Below are positions 57,190 through 64,000 of a stretch of DNA of 64,000 bases, piece after piece. Both the position numbers and the translations under genes were made by a program. Source of the DNA: Sphingobium yanoikuyae (GTDB lineage: Bacteria > Pseudomonadota > Alphaproteobacteria > Sphingomonadales > Sphingomonadaceae); the NCBI RefSeq assembly GCF_034424525.1, contig NZ_CP139979.1, positions 4,425,501 through 4,489,500 of the forward strand, given 5' to 3'. The stretch's first letter is position 1. Every line of letters begins with the position of its first letter. Below the pieces are notes generated by a model. That model was not told where the DNA came from. It did no database searches and saw only the letters and a list, made by a program, of their open reading frames with translations.

Positions 57190-58686
57190 TCAGGCTGCGA
57201 ACAGCTTCTTGATTTCCCGGCGGAGGAGCTTGCCCATTTCATTATAGGGCAGGCTCTTAGCAAAGAGCACGCGTTCGGGCACTCGCGAAGAGCGAAGCCG
57301 GGCACGGATGACCTGCTTCAGCTCCTCGTCGGCCGGCGCGTGATGGCCGTCGCGCACGACCACGATCAGGCCGACCGCCTCGCCCCATTCGGCCGAGGGG
57401 ATGGCGACCGCCGCCGCTTCGGCAATGGCGGGCAGGGCCAGCATCACATCCTCGATCTCGCCGGGCGAGATATTCTCGCCACCGCGCACGATCACATCGT
57501 CGGCACGGCCCGACAGGAACAGATAGCCCTCGGCATCGATATAGCCGGCGTCGCGGGTCGGGAACCAGCCCTCGGCATCGAGCGCGCTGCGCTCGCGATA
57601 TTCGCCCGACACCTGGTCGCCGCGGACATAGATTTCGCCCGGCTCGCCGGCGGGCAGGCAGCGGCCATCCTCGTCGCGAATCTCGATCTCGACCGTCGGC
57701 AGCGGCCGGCCGACCGACGCCAGCCGAGCACGGGCGGCGGGATCGGTCGCGACATGGGCGGCCCGATGTTCGTCCGGCCCCAGCAGGGCGACCGTCGAAC
57801 TGGTCTCGGTCAGGCCATAGGCATTGGTGAAGCCGGTATCGGGAAACAGGTCGAGCGCGCGCTGGATCAGTTCCAGCGGCATCTTGCCGCCACCATAGGC
57901 GACCGCGCGCAGATTGCTGAGGTCGGGGCGGACACCCTTGTCGACCGTCTCGATGATGCGCGACAACATGGTCGGCACGACGAAAGCATTGCTCGCCCGC
58001 TCGCCTGCCGCCAGGTCCAGCCAGGCGGCCGGATCGAAGGCCGGCAGCAGCAGGATGCGGCGCAGCGCATAGATGGAGCTGAGCAGGGCGGCGATGCCGG
58101 CGATATGATAGGGCGGCACGCTGACCAGCGCGGCATCCTCTTCCGGCGCGGCGCCGAACTCGACCGTACCCAATATATAGGAAACCAGATTGGCGTGGCG
58201 CAGGATCGCTGCCTTGGGCGCGGCGGTCGTGCCGCTGGTGAAGAGCTGGATGGCGACGCCATCGCCTTCGTCCGCTTCTGCCGGCGCATCGGCCGCAGCG
58301 TCCAGCGCGGCGGTCACGAAATCGGCGCGCGCCAGCACCTTGTTGTCGGCCGAGGGGCAGAGCCGTTCGACCCGCGCGACATCGCCGACGATCAGCGCCG
58401 GGGTGATCCGCGTCAGCAGCGCGGCGAGGTCGGCGTCGGCCAGCCGATAGTTGAGCGGCACATAGGGCACGCCGGCGATCGCCGCGCCGAACAGCGCCAT
58501 CGCCGCCGCCTCGCTGCTCTCGTCGAGCAGCGCGACATGGCTGCAGCCACTGTCCCGGATCAGTGCGGCAGCACCCCGCGCGCCGGCCAGCAGCCGGGCA
58601 TAGCTCCAGCGCTGGCCGTCACAGACCAGGCCGATACGGTCGGGCGCGGCATCAGCCGCCATTTCGAGGAACAGGGCGATGTTCAT
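57190..58686 (-). CDS. Acyl-CoA ligase (AMP-binding enzyme)
   Basis: This 498-residue ANL-family enzyme has QLFTSGTTAAPKAAIL near 147, YGLTETSSTVALLGP near 290, and SGRADDVIVRGGENISPGEI near 387. The C-terminal catalytic lysine sits in LPYNEMGKLLRREIKK. It activates a carboxylic acid to its CoA ester. It is the second such ligase in the window. It lies between the small 96-residue protein gene upstream (10 bases away) and the CoA-transferase downstream, in one operon. Confidence 0.93.
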   Translation of the reverse strand: MNIALFLEMAADAAPDRIGLVCDGQRWSYARLLAGARGAAALIRDSGCSHVALLDESSEAAAMALFGAAIAGVPYVPLNYRLADADLAALLTRITPALIVGDVARVERLCPSADNKVLARADFVTAALDAAADAPAEADEGDGVAIQLFTSGTTAAPKAAILRHANLVSYILGTVEFGAAPEEDAALVSVPPYHIAGIAALLSSIYALRRILLLPAFDPAAWLDLAAGERASNAFVVPTMLSRIIETVDKGVRPDLSNLRAVAYGGGKMPLELIQRALDLFPDTGFTNAYGLTETSSTVALLGPDEHRAAHVATDPAARARLASVGRPLPTVEIEIRDEDGRCLPAGEPGEIYVRGDQVSGEYRERSALDAEGWFPTRDAGYIDAEGYLFLSGRADDVIVRGGENISPGEIEDVMLALPAIAEAAAVAIPSAEWGEAVGLIVVVRDGHHAPADEELKQVIRARLRSSRVPERVLFAKSLPYNEMGKLLRREIKKLFAA

Positions 58687-58696
58687 GGGATGGGCG

Positions 58697-58987
58697 TCAG
58701 TCCGAAGCGGGCAGGGGCTTGGCGTCCTTGGGGCTCAGGGCGACGCCGTCGACCGACAGCGAACCCTTGCCCGGCTTGACGCACAGCAATTCGAAATTGC
58801 CGGCCGCATCGACATAGCGCTTGCCCATCAGTGTGCCGGCGCTGAAATCGGCGGCGGGCGTGCCCACGGTCTCAGGTTTGGCCTCGCCCATGGCGCTGCC
58901 GCCGCATTCGATCGTGCCGGCGCCGCTGCGGATCACCATCACTTCGGTGTCGCACACCGCGCTCTTCAGTTTCGTACCCGGTTTCAT
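58697..58987 (-). CDS. Small conserved protein of acyl-CoA gene clusters
   Basis: This 96-residue protein has MKPGTKLKSAVCDTEVMVIR at the N-terminus, GAGTIECGGSAM near 23-34, LMGKRYVDAAGNFELLCVKP in the middle, and KDAKPLPASD at the end. I recall similar small proteins beside acyl-CoA synthetase genes in actinobacteria and sphingomonads, but no function is known. The three cysteines (12, 28, 69) could bind a metal. It is upstream of the ligase gene on the same strand. Confidence 0.75.
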   Translation of the reverse strand: MKPGTKLKSAVCDTEVMVIRSGAGTIECGGSAMGEAKPETVGTPAADFSAGTLMGKRYVDAAGNFELLCVKPGKGSLSVDGVALSPKDAKPLPASD

Positions 58988-59023
58988 ATCATTCCTGCCT
59001 TCCAGCCCCCCGACGTCGCCCCT

Positions 59024-60262
59024 TCAGGCGATAGCGCCGCTGGCCTTCCATTGTTCAATCTGGTCCCACTCGACGCCCAGTTCCATCAGCACCAGTTCGG
59101 TATGTTCGGATGCCTGGGGCGAGCGCGTGGTCTGCACCGGCTGGCCGTCAAACTGCACCGGCCCGCGCACCAGCCGCAGCGGCGCGCCGCCATCGGCGCC
59201 CTCGACCTCGATGATCATGTCGTTGGCGATCGCCTGCTCGTCAGTCAGCAGATCCTTGAAGCTCTGGATCGGTGCCCATTGCCCCTTCATCGTCTTCAAA
59301 TGCTCGCGCCAATAGGCGAAGGGCTTCTGACCGAAGGCCTTGACCAATATGTCGCTCGCCGCGCCGGCATTCTCGATCAGCGCCAGCACATCCTTGAAAC
59401 GCGGATCGTCTGCCGCCTCGGGCACGCCGACATGGGCGAAGGTGTCGGCGATCAGGCCGGTTGGGCTGACCATGCACAGGTTGATCGTGCCGCCGTCCGA
59501 GGTGCGGAAATTGCCCATGAAGGGGTTGCGCAGCGACCCGCCGGACGACGGCATGCCGTTGCGGGTGAGGATGTCGGTCTCCATCACCTGCGCAATCAGC
59601 GCGCCCGATGCCCACCAGGCGCTCGACAGCAGCGACACGTCCAACTCGACCGCCTCGCCGGTCCTTTCGCGGTGGAACAGCGCGCCGGAAATGCCGCCGG
59701 CAATGAACATGCCGCCGATGGAATCGCCAAAGGCAGGAATGCCCTGGGTCAGCGGGCCGGGCAGTTCCTCGGGCGTCATCGCATGGGCGACGCCGCTGCG
59801 CGACCAGAAGCAGGTGCCGTCGAAGCCGCCGACCTCGCGCTCCGGCCCCTTGTTGCCCAGCGCGCTGCCACGGGCATAGATGATGTTCGGATTGACCGCG
59901 CGGATATGCTCGATGTCGAACTTGTTCTTCTGCCGCACCTGGGGAAGATAATTGGTGAGGAATACGTCGGCGCTCTTGGCCAGCTCATAGAGCACGGCCT
60001 GGCCTTCTTCGGTCGACAGGTCGATGCCGACACTGCGCTTGCCGCGATTGGGATGCTCGAACAGGGTATGGCGCAGTGGATCGAGCTGCACCCCGCCCAT
60101 GTTCAGGAACCCGCGCTGCGTGTCACCGCGCACCGGATGTTCAATCTTGATGACGTCCGCGCCCCAGTCGGCCAGGATCGCGCCGGCAGCCGGCACATAG
60201 GTGAACTGCGCCACTTCCAGAACGCGCACCCCCTTCATCACCTGGGTCATAAAATCAGCCAT
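59024..60262 (-). CDS. Class III (CaiB/BaiF) CoA-transferase
   Basis: This 412-residue protein has the standard layout: MKGVRVLEVAQFTYVPAAGA near 9, DWGADVIKIEHPVRGDTQRG near 32, and NRGKRSVGIDLSTEEGQAVL near 69. The active-site aspartate is expected in QGIPAFGDSIGGMFIAGGIS (Asp near 182). It starts a minus-strand operon running through the small protein, ligase, second CoA-transferase and amidohydrolase. The divergent short-chain dehydrogenase gene is 207 bases away. Confidence 0.93.
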   Translation of the reverse strand: MADFMTQVMKGVRVLEVAQFTYVPAAGAILADWGADVIKIEHPVRGDTQRGFLNMGGVQLDPLRHTLFEHPNRGKRSVGIDLSTEEGQAVLYELAKSADVFLTNYLPQVRQKNKFDIEHIRAVNPNIIYARGSALGNKGPEREVGGFDGTCFWSRSGVAHAMTPEELPGPLTQGIPAFGDSIGGMFIAGGISGALFHRERTGEAVELDVSLLSSAWWASGALIAQVMETDILTRNGMPSSGGSLRNPFMGNFRTSDGGTINLCMVSPTGLIADTFAHVGVPEAADDPRFKDVLALIENAGAASDILVKAFGQKPFAYWREHLKTMKGQWAPIQSFKDLLTDEQAIANDMIIEVEGADGGAPLRLVRGPVQFDGQPVQTTRSPQASEHTELVLMELGVEWDQIEQWKASGAIA

Positions 60263-60469
60263 CCCCTCATTCGCCGCATGATGCGACCTGTTGGGGAAAG
60301 GGTAGAAGCTGCGCCGGTCGCCGCAAGTCCGCCGGGCCTGCTATCGCTATCGCGATGCGCCCCGGCCCCCTAGCGCCGCGGCGATATTGCCGGCGTCGGC
60401 CGGGCCATGGCTTGAGCCGCCTTGCCGCTGTGCCATAGCCGGTCCGAAAACAGATGTGGGAGACATGCC

Positions 60470-61261
60470 ATGAAACTCGACTCTTCCCTGTCCGCAGTGG
60501 TGACCGGCGGCGCGTCGGGCCTGGGGCTGGCGACGGTGCGGGCGCTGCGCGAAGCCGGCGTGAAGGTCGCGATCTTCGATATCAACGAGGATAGCGGCCA
60601 GGCGATCGCGGCGGAGGTCGGCGCCACCTTCTGCCAGGTCGACATCATGTCGGAAGACAGCGTGCTCGCTGGTTTTGAGGCGGCGCGGGCGGCGCAGGGG
60701 CAGGAACGCATCCTGGTCCATTGCGCGGTCGTGTCGAAGGGCGGCAAGACCGTGTCGAAGGACAAGGAGACGGGCGGCTTCAAGCGCATGTCGACGCAGG
60801 ACTATGCGATTTCGGCTGAAGGCGTGCTGGTCGCCAGCTATCGCATCGCCTCGATCGCGGCGCTCGGCATGGCGGCGCTTGACCCGCTGGAGGATGGCGA
60901 GCGGGGTAGCATCCTGTTGACCTCCAGTGCTGCGGCGCAGGATGGGCAGGTCGGCCAAGTCGCCTATGGCTCGCTGAAAGCCGGGGTCAACGGCATGGTA
61001 TTGCCGATGGCGCGCGACCTGATGGAGCTGGGGATTCGCGTCAATGCGATCATGCCGGGGATCTTTGCGACGCCGCCCATGCTGCGCTTCAAGGACATGA
61101 ACCCGGCCATGTACGAAAGCCTGAACAACAGCGTTCCCTTCCCCAAGCGCCTTGGAAAGCCCGAGGAATTTGCCGGGCTGGCGCTGGAGATCACGCGCAA
61201 CAGCTACATCAACGCCCAGCTGTTCCGCATTGACGGCGCGATTCGCTTTCCGCCGCGCTGA
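60470..61261 (+). CDS. Short-chain dehydrogenase/reductase
   Basis: This 263-residue Rossmann-fold protein has TGGASGLGLA near 12 (cofactor loop), an aspartate in VAIFDINE near 37 that favours NAD(H), and the catalytic Ser and YxxxK in TSSAAAQDGQVGQVAYGSLK near 160-180. It resembles 3-hydroxyacyl-CoA dehydrogenases of the SDR type (HSD17B10-like). A role in beta-oxidation of the cluster substrate is likely. Start ATG 60470; a terminator follows the stop. Confidence 0.92.
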   Translation: MKLDSSLSAVVTGGASGLGLATVRALREAGVKVAIFDINEDSGQAIAAEVGATFCQVDIMSEDSVLAGFEAARAAQGQERILVHCAVVSKGGKTVSKDKETGGFKRMSTQDYAISAEGVLVASYRIASIAALGMAALDPLEDGERGSILLTSSAAAQDGQVGQVAYGSLKAGVNGMVLPMARDLMELGIRVNAIMPGIFATPPMLRFKDMNPAMYESLNNSVPFPKRLGKPEEFAGLALEITRNSYINAQLFRIDGAIRFPPR

Positions 61262-61291
61262 AGCAACGGCGCTGCATCCATTGGGCGAAGA

Positions 61292-61320
61292 GGCCGCGTT
61301 CCATATGGACGCGGCCTTTT
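61292..61320 (+). terminator. Terminator of the short-chain dehydrogenase gene
   Basis: GGCCGCGT (61292-61299) pairs with ACGCGGCC (61309-61316), followed by TTTT. Confidence 0.8.
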
Positions 61321-61363
61321 GTCTGCCCGCTCAAGCTGCTGTTCGCACATGCAAAAATAAATA

Positions 61364-61409
61364 CTAAGCTAGGTTGACATTATTCTCGGCAATAGCTAAC
61401 CTAGCTTAG
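61364..61409 (+). promoter_or_regulatory. Promoter overlapped by a 12-bp inverted repeat
   Basis: CTAAGCTAGGTT (61364-61375) and AACCTAGCTTAG (61398-61409) are perfect reverse complements 22 bases apart. Between and overlapping them is a -35-like TTGACA (61374-61379), 17 bases, and a -10-like TAACCT (61397-61402). The arms touch both promoter boxes, the usual arrangement of a repressor site. The gene downstream encodes a small exported protein. Confidence 0.65.
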
Positions 61410-61460
61410 TGTTAAGGGGATATATCTCCCCGACCCGTTTTTAGTTGAAGAGGTTGTGCC

Positions 61461-61763
61461 ATGACTCGTTTCGCCAAGATCGCCCTGTCGCTCTCCCTCG
61501 CCGCTGCCGCCCTGCCGCAGGTCGCTGCCGCTGGCGAAGCCGTCCAGATCAGCGCGGCCACCGCTGCCGCCGACTACAAGGGCAAGATGCTCTACACCGC
61601 CAGCGGCGATCGTCTGGCCGCCATCTATCGCGTCGCTGCCGACGGCAACGCCCAGATCATCCTCAACGGCAAGATGGTGAACGTGCCGGCGTCCAGCCTG
61701 ACCGCCGCCGACGGCAAGCTGACCACCAGCCTGTCGAAGAAGGATCTGCTGACCGCGCACTAA
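61461..61763 (+). CDS. Small exported hypothetical protein
   Basis: This 100-residue protein has a signal peptide (MTRFAKIALSLSLAAAALPQ, cut expected after VAAA near residue 24). The mature part is about 76 residues without cysteine; it contains YKGKMLYTASGDRLAAIYRV and ends KKDLLTAH. No family recognised. It is preceded by a promoter with a strong inverted repeat and followed by a terminator whose T-tract has been split by the IS element. Periplasmic location is expected. Confidence 0.75.
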   Translation: MTRFAKIALSLSLAAAALPQVAAAGEAVQISAATAAADYKGKMLYTASGDRLAAIYRVAADGNAQIILNGKMVNVPASSLTAADGKLTTSLSKKDLLTAH

Positions 61764-61807
61764 GAGATCGCCGGGCGCGGCCTCCCCTGCGCCGGCCGAT
61801 AGCGAAT

Positions 61808-61832
61808 GGGCCGCTCCTCGCCGGAGCGGCCC
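61808..61832 (+). terminator. Terminator hairpin interrupted by IS insertion
   Basis: GGGCCGCTCC (61808-61817) pairs with GGAGCGGCCC (61823-61832) over a five-base loop. Only TT follows before the IS left end. Seven T residues appear directly after the IS right end (63190-63196). Removing the element restores a hairpin followed by seven T residues. Confidence 0.8.
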
Positions 61833-61839
61833 TTATGGG

Positions 61840-61851
61840 ATGGCCCGCCCC
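61840..61851 (+). repeat. Left subterminal inverted repeat of the IS
   Basis: ATGGCCCGCCCC, the perfect reverse complement of 63175-63186. A further hairpin (CACCAGCATCA, 61856-61866, with TGATGCTGGTG, 61871-61881) lies just inside. Confidence 0.85.
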
Positions 61852-61905
61852 TTTTCACCAGCATCAGGTATGATGCTGGTGCTTGAAAGGGAAAGGAGCG
61901 GACCG

Positions 61906-62937
61906 ATGTCTATTGTGATCCTTGGCGTTGATTTGGGCAAGAATGCCTGCAGTGTCGTAGGCGTTGATGCAGCAGGCGCTGTCATCGTGCGTAAGTCGAT
62001 GCGCCGACAGACACTTATCGATTACGTGACCAAGCTTCCGGCTTGCGTGATTGCAATGGAGGCGTGCTGTGGTGCCCACCACCTTGGTCGACTTTTCGCC
62101 GCGCAGGGGCACGAAATCAGATTGATGTCGCCGGAGTACGTGCGCCCGTATGTTAAAGCGCAGAAGAATGATGATCGTGATGCGGAGGGGATTGCCGAGG
62201 CCGCCTCGCGCCCGACGATGCGCTTCGTCGAACTCAAGACTCAGGAGCAGTTGGACATCCAGACCCTCCACCGCGTCAGGTCCCGCCTGGTAGCCGAGCG
62301 CACAAACCTCATCAACCAACTGCGGGCGATCCTGCTGGAGCGGGGGACCATTTGCCCGGCCGGACGGCGCAAGCTGGAGCTGGGCATTGATGCCATGCTG
62401 GCCGCCGAAGATACGACCCTATCACCACGCTTGAAGCAACTGGTGGGTGAACTGCGTGCCGAATGGCACGAACTTGATACCAAGGTCGAGGCACTGAACG
62501 GCGAGTTTGTCGAACTGGCTCGCAATGATGCAGCTGCCCGGCGGCTCACGTCCATCCCCGGCATCGGTACATTGAACGCAACCGCTTTGATTGCAGCCGT
62601 GGGCGATGCCAGCAGCTTTGCCAAAGCGCGAGACTTGGGTGCCTGGCTCGGCCTGGTACCCAGGCAACATACTACCGGCGGCAAGCCCCGGCTGCTCGGC
62701 ATCTCCAAGCGTGGCAACACCTATTTGCGCACTTTGCTCATCCATGGCGCCCGGGCAGCATTACCGTCACTGGCGCGCAGCGAAACCCCGCTGGGACGTT
62801 GGTTAACAGGAATGATCGAGCGAGGAGTTCATCGCAACGCAATCGTCGTCGCATTGGCGAATAAACTGGCGCGGATCGCTTGGGCAGCCCTCCGCAAAGA
62901 AGTGAGCTTCGAACGCGGCTATCCAGCAGCGGCATAA
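61906..62937 (+). CDS. IS110-family DEDD transposase
   Basis: This 343-residue recombinase has the RuvC-like DEDD catalytic residues: Asp9 in GVDLGKNAC, Glu52 in AMEACCGAHHLG, and Asp residues in KAQKNDDRDAEGIAEA near 89-92. The C-terminal Transposase_20 domain contains SIPGIGTLNATALIAAVGD and LVPRQHTTGGKPRLLGISKR near 255-290, with a Thr-Thr-Gly-Gly segment where related proteins carry the catalytic serine (SGG). The ATG at 61906 has GGAG upstream. It appears intact. Confidence 0.93.
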   Translation: MSIVILGVDLGKNACSVVGVDAAGAVIVRKSMRRQTLIDYVTKLPACVIAMEACCGAHHLGRLFAAQGHEIRLMSPEYVRPYVKAQKNDDRDAEGIAEAASRPTMRFVELKTQEQLDIQTLHRVRSRLVAERTNLINQLRAILLERGTICPAGRRKLELGIDAMLAAEDTTLSPRLKQLVGELRAEWHELDTKVEALNGEFVELARNDAAARRLTSIPGIGTLNATALIAAVGDASSFAKARDLGAWLGLVPRQHTTGGKPRLLGISKRGNTYLRTLLIHGARAALPSLARSETPLGRWLTGMIERGVHRNAIVVALANKLARIAWAALRKEVSFERGYPAAA

Positions 62938-62943
62938 CGGATC

Positions 62944-63138
62944 GGCTGCGTGCTTCTGCACGCGTAGCCCAACGATGTTTGCAGGAAGGATCGTGAAGAT
63001 GGCCTGACAGTCGATCGGCGTCTGGAAAGCCCGGGCAAAAAAATGGCACCTGTTGCCGGTTCCCTTATTGTGGCTCCAGACGTGCGGATGTCCATCTTGG
63101 CCACGGGATGCTCCCGTGAGACCGCATACGTTGACGCA
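62944..63138 (+). ncRNA. Candidate bridge RNA (seekRNA) of the IS110-family element
   Basis: Four stem-loops follow one another. They are 62944-62969, 62972-62994, then a stem CGTCTGGA (63019-63026) with TCCAGACG (63075-63082), and a stem TGCG (63083-63086) with CGCA (63135-63138). The last two each enclose an internal loop and an apical hairpin (GGCA/TGCC and CACGGGA/TCCCGTG). In the last module the 3' loop strand has CATACGTT, identical to the right end plus core (63184-63191). In the module before it, the 5' strand has seven A and the 3' strand CCCTT, matching the right and left flanks of the insertion site. This fold was drawn by eye. Confidence 0.6.
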
Positions 63139-63174
63139 GACTGATCAGAACACCGTAAAATCCTACTTGCAAAC

Positions 63175-63186
63175 GGGGCGGGCCAT
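63175..63186 (-). repeat. Right subterminal inverted repeat of the IS
   Basis: GGGGCGGGCCAT, the perfect reverse complement of 61840-61851. It is followed by ACG and then the T-run of the interrupted terminator. Confidence 0.85.
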
Positions 63187-63233
63187 ACGTTTTTTTATGT
63201 CCGGTAATGGGCGCGCCTGGGCACCGGCGGCCT

Positions 63234-63698
63234 TCAGGGCTTGACGATATTTTCCGAAATCGTGTCGAGCAGGCTGTTGAGGCGCTTCAAATCCTCGGCC
63301 GAGAAGCCGGCAAAGGCGACCTCCTCATTCTCCTGCGCGATGCCGGATAGCTGCATCGTGATCGCCTGGCCGCGCTCGGTCAGGAACACGGCATGGGCGC
63401 GCCGATCATCATCCTTCTGCCGCCGTTCCAGCAGGCCGTCGGCACAAAGCCGGTCGATCAGCCGCCCGGCCGATGCCTCGGCCATTTCCAGCAGATTGGC
63501 GATATGGCGCTGGGTCGTGCCGGGATAGCGCGCGACCGCCGCGATCACCGTCCATTGCGAGCGGGTGACGCCCAGCCGCACCACGCTCTGGTCGAAATGC
63601 GCGCGCAACTGACGCGCGATGATCGTCAGCTTCATCGTCGCGTTGCGCATCAGCGCCGGCGGGTTGTCAGCGAGTGTCTTGTCCTGCAGGCTTTCCAT
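63234..63698 (-). CDS. MarR-family transcriptional regulator
   Basis: This protein of about 154 residues (from ATG 63698) has the MarR winged-helix core: QWTVIAAVARYPGTTQRHIA, then MAEASAGRLIDRLCADGLLE (recognition helix) and RRQKDDDRRAHAVFLTERGQ (wing), within about residues 48-108. A GTG at 63788 would add 30 residues and overlap the thiolase stop by eight bases. Which start is used is unclear; the shorter one matches the usual length. The gene lies downstream of a thiolase on the same strand and probably controls catabolic genes. The inverted repeat at 61364-61409 is one possible target (position only). Confidence 0.85.
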   Translation of the reverse strand: MESLQDKTLADNPPALMRNATMKLTIIARQLRAHFDQSVVRLGVTRSQWTVIAAVARYPGTTQRHIANLLEMAEASAGRLIDRLCADGLLERRQKDDDRRAHAVFLTERGQAITMQLSGIAQENEEVAFAGFSAEDLKRLNSLLDTISENIVKP

Positions 63699-63780
63699 TG
63701 TGCGCGCAGCATAGCGCCATCGCGGCGAAACGAAAGCAGCCTCCTCCTGTTCGGCGCAGCGCGGCGGCCGGACGATCCGA

Positions 63781-64000
<220 letters not shown>

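Larger units (their letters stand above)
61833..63189 (+). mobile_element. IS110-family element, IS1111-type
   Basis: This 1357-base element has one transposase gene and 12-base perfect subterminal inverted repeats (61840-61851 and 63175-63186). Seven bases lie outside the left repeat and three outside the right one. No flanking target duplication is present, but a TT dinucleotide occurs at the left end and again after the right end, consistent with a recombined core. A 237-base noncoding region lies between the gene and the right repeat. It is inserted in the T-tract of a terminator. Exact ends are deduced from the restored terminator and the internal repeats, and could be off by a base or two. 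Confidence 0.82.

Noticed and set aside
61856..61905. Bridge RNA upstream of the transposase, as in IS110-subgroup elements
   Set aside because: The left noncoding region is under 75 bases and holds one simple hairpin; the long structured region and matching loops are on the 3' side.

Overview
The window looks like chromosomal DNA from a sphingomonad (order Sphingomonadales, most like Sphingobium or a close relative). This is inferred from the high GC content, the alphaproteobacterial housekeeping genes (proA, kdsA, thiC with a TPP riboswitch, acs), the GC-rich palindromic intergenic repeats, and the large set of CoA-thioester catabolic genes. No rRNA, tRNA or CRISPR array was seen. Organism identity is an inference from gene content.

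Layout. Positions 1-13 kb are mostly core metabolism and regulation: the 3' end of a UbiH-type hydroxylase, cytochrome b561, acetyl-CoA synthetase, a glutathione S-transferase, a diguanylate cyclase, a LysR regulator, a CDC48/p97-type double AAA ATPase behind a leader containing an orphan terminator, a SAM methyltransferase, a LuxR-type regulator bracketed by two near-identical palindromes, proA and kdsA. At 13-18 kb there is a small phospholipase-A2-like protein, an alpha/beta hydrolase translationally coupled to a cytochrome P450, and a scar of foreign DNA (recombinase fragment, atypical 349-codon gene, duplicated gene end). At 18-25 kb there is a four-gene minus-strand operon with two transglutaminase-fold proteins, a circularly permuted ATP-grasp/alpha-E protein and a small membrane protein. 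At 25-35.6 kb there are exported or envelope proteins (prolyl oligopeptidase, Ivy-like lipoprotein, tannase-like esterase), thiC, and a DUF4160/DUF2442 pair.

From 35.6 to 61.3 kb almost every gene belongs to a CoA-dependent catabolic supercluster: five acyl-CoA dehydrogenase subunits (two adjacent long/short pairs), two Rieske oxygenase alpha subunits and a Rieske ferredoxin, three class III CoA-transferases, two acyl-CoA ligases, two enoyl-CoA hydratases, a CitE-like lyase beside a Cat1-type CoA-transferase, two amidohydrolases, a luciferase-like monooxygenase, a short-chain dehydrogenase and an IclR regulator. A MarR regulator and the end of a thiolase continue the theme at the right edge. 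Together these would activate a cyclic or branched carboxylic acid to its CoA ester, oxidise and hydroxylate it, and cleave it to central metabolites. The substrate cannot be named from sequence.

The most striking feature is at 61.8-63.2 kb: an IS110-family (IS1111-type) element inserted in the T-tract of an intrinsic terminator. Its 3' noncoding region can be folded by eye into two stem/internal-loop/stem modules. Their loop sequences match the element end and the interrupted target, which is what an RNA-guided (bridge RNA or seekRNA) recombinase would need.
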